From: Dermacentor variabilis
Taxonomy: Eukaryota > Arthropoda > Arachnida > Ixodida > Ixodidae
Assembly: GCF_050947875.1 (NCBI RefSeq)
Contig: NC_134574.1
Location: 109,727,969-109,791,968 of the forward strand
Length of the DNA stretch: 64,000 nt
Direction: 5' to 3'
The translations under genes and the position numbers were made by a program. The notes under the pieces are model-generated. The model was not told the origin of the DNA and did not search any database. It saw only the letters and a list, made by a program, of their open reading frames with translations. Positions 1 to 64,000 of the stretch are shown here, piece by piece. How positions within the stretch are numbered: position 1 is the stretch's first letter; each line of letters begins with the position of its first letter.

Positions 1-321
1 AGCCACACCATCATCATCTCACCTAATGACCTGAAAACTTCCTTCTGTGCCTTCGTGCTGCTGGACAAAGTTGTTGGAGAAATCCTTCTAGCCCTTGGTG
101 TGAGGCCAGCGAAGCAAAGAATATGTATAGAAAGTACCAGAATAAAGCCTTATTGTTCTTCCCCGCCTGCCGTCTGCTTTTCTATGTTACTGCCCGGTCC
201 TCCGCTGGCATTTAGGCATACATGCCGGCCAGCTCGATGCGCGTTCCAACACAGCAGTGTATACACTGGCGTCACGGTGCTTTAGCAATCTAACTGGCCA
301 GTTAGGATGCCAGCATGCTTA

Positions 322-50470
<50,149 letters not shown>

Positions 50471-51411
50471 GGTTCCGTGATTAGTCGCCGATGTGTTTCA
50501 CGGCAACACCGCGAGCACGATCATAACACACACGACAGATGTGACGCCCACCGACTGCGTATAGGCAGTCGAGGGACTCCTCTGCTGGGAAACGAGAACT
50601 GACGCGTTGACGCGTGGGATTCATAGACAGATGGTAGAAGCAGGGTAAAAGGGTAAAATGCAAGGAGGCAAGAGTACGTAGCACTTGCAGCGCACCAGCG
50701 CACGTTACCTGAGGTAGTACACTCTACTCCCTCTACAGCACACCATAGAGTTTCCTAAAAAAAGAAATGCAATTTTTGTAGGAAACTCTATGCTGCACTC
50801 ATAGTGAGAAACTCTATGGCTGAACTCTACTTGCGGTGACCACTGTGATGCATAGAGTTTTTCACTTTGTCACGGTATCACCAAAATATTACTGTGATGT
50901 AAAAGTGAACTATCGATCGCATTGCATGGCTCTATGGTGGCCTTCAAGATCCCAAACCTAATAAAATTCTTAGAAGCTGCATTATAATAGACAATGTTGA
51001 CTATAAAGTCATAACACTGGCAGTTGTGTGTGCTTGTGTGGCAATTTTGGAAGTTCGACTTAAAACTGCAAGTTATAGTATGCTTTAATAACTTCTTTAT
51101 CTAACCAAATGTGCTAATTTAATTTGTGCAGCAATTGACAATATTATAACTGGGTGTTTGTGGCCATAGCTTTTAATGTTTGTGAGACTTTCTCCTCATA
51201 AAGCGTACCAACTGGCCCGGATTTCAACCCTTATGCTTTTACGCAAGTTCCGGTCTTGTCGGCTTTCATTTCCGGCTCTGCTTGCAACAGACGGTTGTTA
51301 TTCTATGCAGAGAGTGCAGAAGTGCACATTAGCGAAATGCGTTTGTCGCAGCGGCAAGGCATGTGTTGATGCCTATTTCGTATTGCGGACAGCCAGTCTT
51401 GTTCACGGAAA
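50471..51411. promoter_or_regulatory. Shared intergenic region between divergent dynein and THAP genes
   Basis: The dynein ATG (50470, minus) and the THAP ATG (51412, plus) are 941 bp apart, head to head, so this stretch must contain both 5' UTRs and promoters, perhaps bidirectional. I see no reliable TATA box. It includes the inverted-repeat motifs at 50745-50860. Confidence 0.6.
50745..50860. repeat. Inverted CATAGAGTTTCCT motifs in the shared promoter region
   Basis: CCATAGAGTTTCCTA and TAGGAAACTCTATG form a stem around an AT-rich loop; GAAACTCTATGG and GCATAGAGTTT follow. The same motif forms a perfect 28-bp palindrome at 55754-55781. It looks like a short MITE. Confidence 0.75.
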
Positions 51412-63087
<11,676 letters not shown>

Positions 63088-63609
63088 GTGAGCATCTGGG
63101 TGAAGCATTCACTGTGAGCACAGTATTAATGTCTTTCTTCACACATGCCAGTGCCTCGAGGACCTAAGACTCCTGTTGCCTGGCTGCCTGACTCAGGAGG
63201 AGGGCCATAGCATTACAAGATTAATTGAGGGAATTTCGAAGATGCGATCGTTCAGATACTGTGCGAGTGACATTTAGCACATTTATTTGTCTACTACAGT
63301 AGACTTCCATTAATTTGACTCTGGTTAATTTTATTATTCGGTTTATTCGATCCCACTCGAAGGTCCCGGCCTGCGCCCATGCATTTCTTTGGGCCGAAAC
63401 TTTTGTTATTTCGATTCTGAAATTGGCCTTCACTGGATAATTCGAACTTGACCAGTCAGCACGCACATGCTTAACCCCCAAGTGACTCCCATAGTGGCAG
63501 CGTCTGGCTCGCAGGAACACATATGTCATATCTTCCGCTGAAAACGCGTATTTTCAACTTGCCCTAAGAAGATTTTCAAGTGAGAACCATAGCCCATAAT
63601 GTCTGATTA
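63088..63609 (+). repeat. Intron sequence with a TIR-type fragment
   Basis: At 63295-63470, CTACAGTAGACTTCCATTAA and TGACCAGTCAGCACGCACAT match, in inverse order, 7960-8065. No continuing THAP exon was found here. Confidence 0.5.
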
Positions 63610-63963
63610 CTGTATTTACACAATTCTAACACGCCCCTCCCCCCCCCTTTTTTTTTGACAATGTTGCGCCGTAAATTGCCTGCGCAGTGTCAATCGGACA
63701 CAATACATAAATCGCCTTAGCAGTGTTCAGGTGCTTTACGGCATATCATGGATGTGTCGCGGCGAAGCTGACTTTTAGGAAACTGGCCGCCATTGTGCAA
63801 CACATAAATTAAACCCTTGCTCATTTTTCTTGCTAAAAAATTGGGTGCGCTTAAGACTTCTACTTTGTTTAGGAGCTTTAGTCTATGTTAGTTACCTGCT
63901 TTGGACACATATAAAGTGGATGTGTGTTTCGTTAGGGGGCGCGTTAGAATCGGGAAACTACAG
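63610..63963. mobile_element. TIR element of the CTGTATTTACAC type
   Basis: Left end CTGTATTTACACAATTCTAA then CACGCCCC; right end GGGGGCGCGTTAGAATCGGG then AAACTACAG, inverted. TA precedes the left end. About 354 bp, no coding capacity. Its termini resemble those of the pogo-like elements at 6297, 40469 and 55513. Confidence 0.6.
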
Positions 63964-64000
63964 TGCCAAATGAATCAGCTGCGCGTTTTGAGCTTTCGCT

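Noticed and set aside
63146..63210. Frame VPRGPKTPVAWLPDSGG as the continuation of the THAP exon at 63006
   Set aside because: It resembles the F-x-x-P to W part of a THAP domain but is in the wrong phase for the donor at 63088, and a stop follows soon after.

Overview
This is an arthropod nuclear genome window, most probably from a hard tick. Short protein-coding exons with GT-AG introns sit in a large volume of repeats. Several copies are present of a tRNA-derived SINE whose body and Pol III boxes match Ruka, a SINE described from Rhipicephalus. The organism call is inference from the repeats and the protein; nothing here names a species.

Minus strand, 381-50470: the 5' part of the cytoplasmic dynein 1 heavy chain gene. 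I can place 32 coding exons, from the initiator ATG at 50470 to AAA1 at the left edge. All 32 join in phase (5,989 coding nt, about 1,996 residues, roughly 43% of a ~4,600-residue protein). They cover the N-terminal dimerisation and subunit-binding tail, the linker, and the Walker A (exon 31) and Walker B (exon 32) motifs of AAA1. AAA2-AAA6, the stalk and the microtubule-binding domain lie beyond position 1. One intron is GC-AG. The longer introns hold Ruka copies, MITE-like inverted-repeat elements, a LINE fragment, and two internally deleted pogo/Tigger-like elements.

Plus strand, from 51412: a THAP zinc-finger gene starts about 0.94 kb from the dynein ATG and is transcribed away from it. 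Exons 1 and 2 encode the THAP domain. A phase-compatible exon lies at 61896-62041, with possible terminal exons after it. A separate THAP N-terminal exon lies at 63006-63087 and could be spliced to the same transcript or belong to a neighbouring THAP gene that continues past the window.

The roughly 10 kb between THAP exon 2 and the next exon is almost all mobile DNA: an array of foldback MITEs (52200-54130), a 2.5 kb pogo/CENP-B-like element that also contains a THAP exon (55513-58033), a truncated Ruka, a small TIR element, and a decayed mariner carrying a nested hAT-like insertion (60010-61340). A fourth THAP relic sits in a TIR-bounded element inside dynein intron 1 (47400-48889).

I found no CRISPR array, rRNA, prokaryotic operon or clearly new gene system. 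The most unusual signals are the recurrence of THAP and pogo-type DNA-binding domains in separate mobile elements, the pogo-like elements that keep DNA-binding and tail segments but lack a catalytic core, and a perfect 68-bp-arm hairpin.
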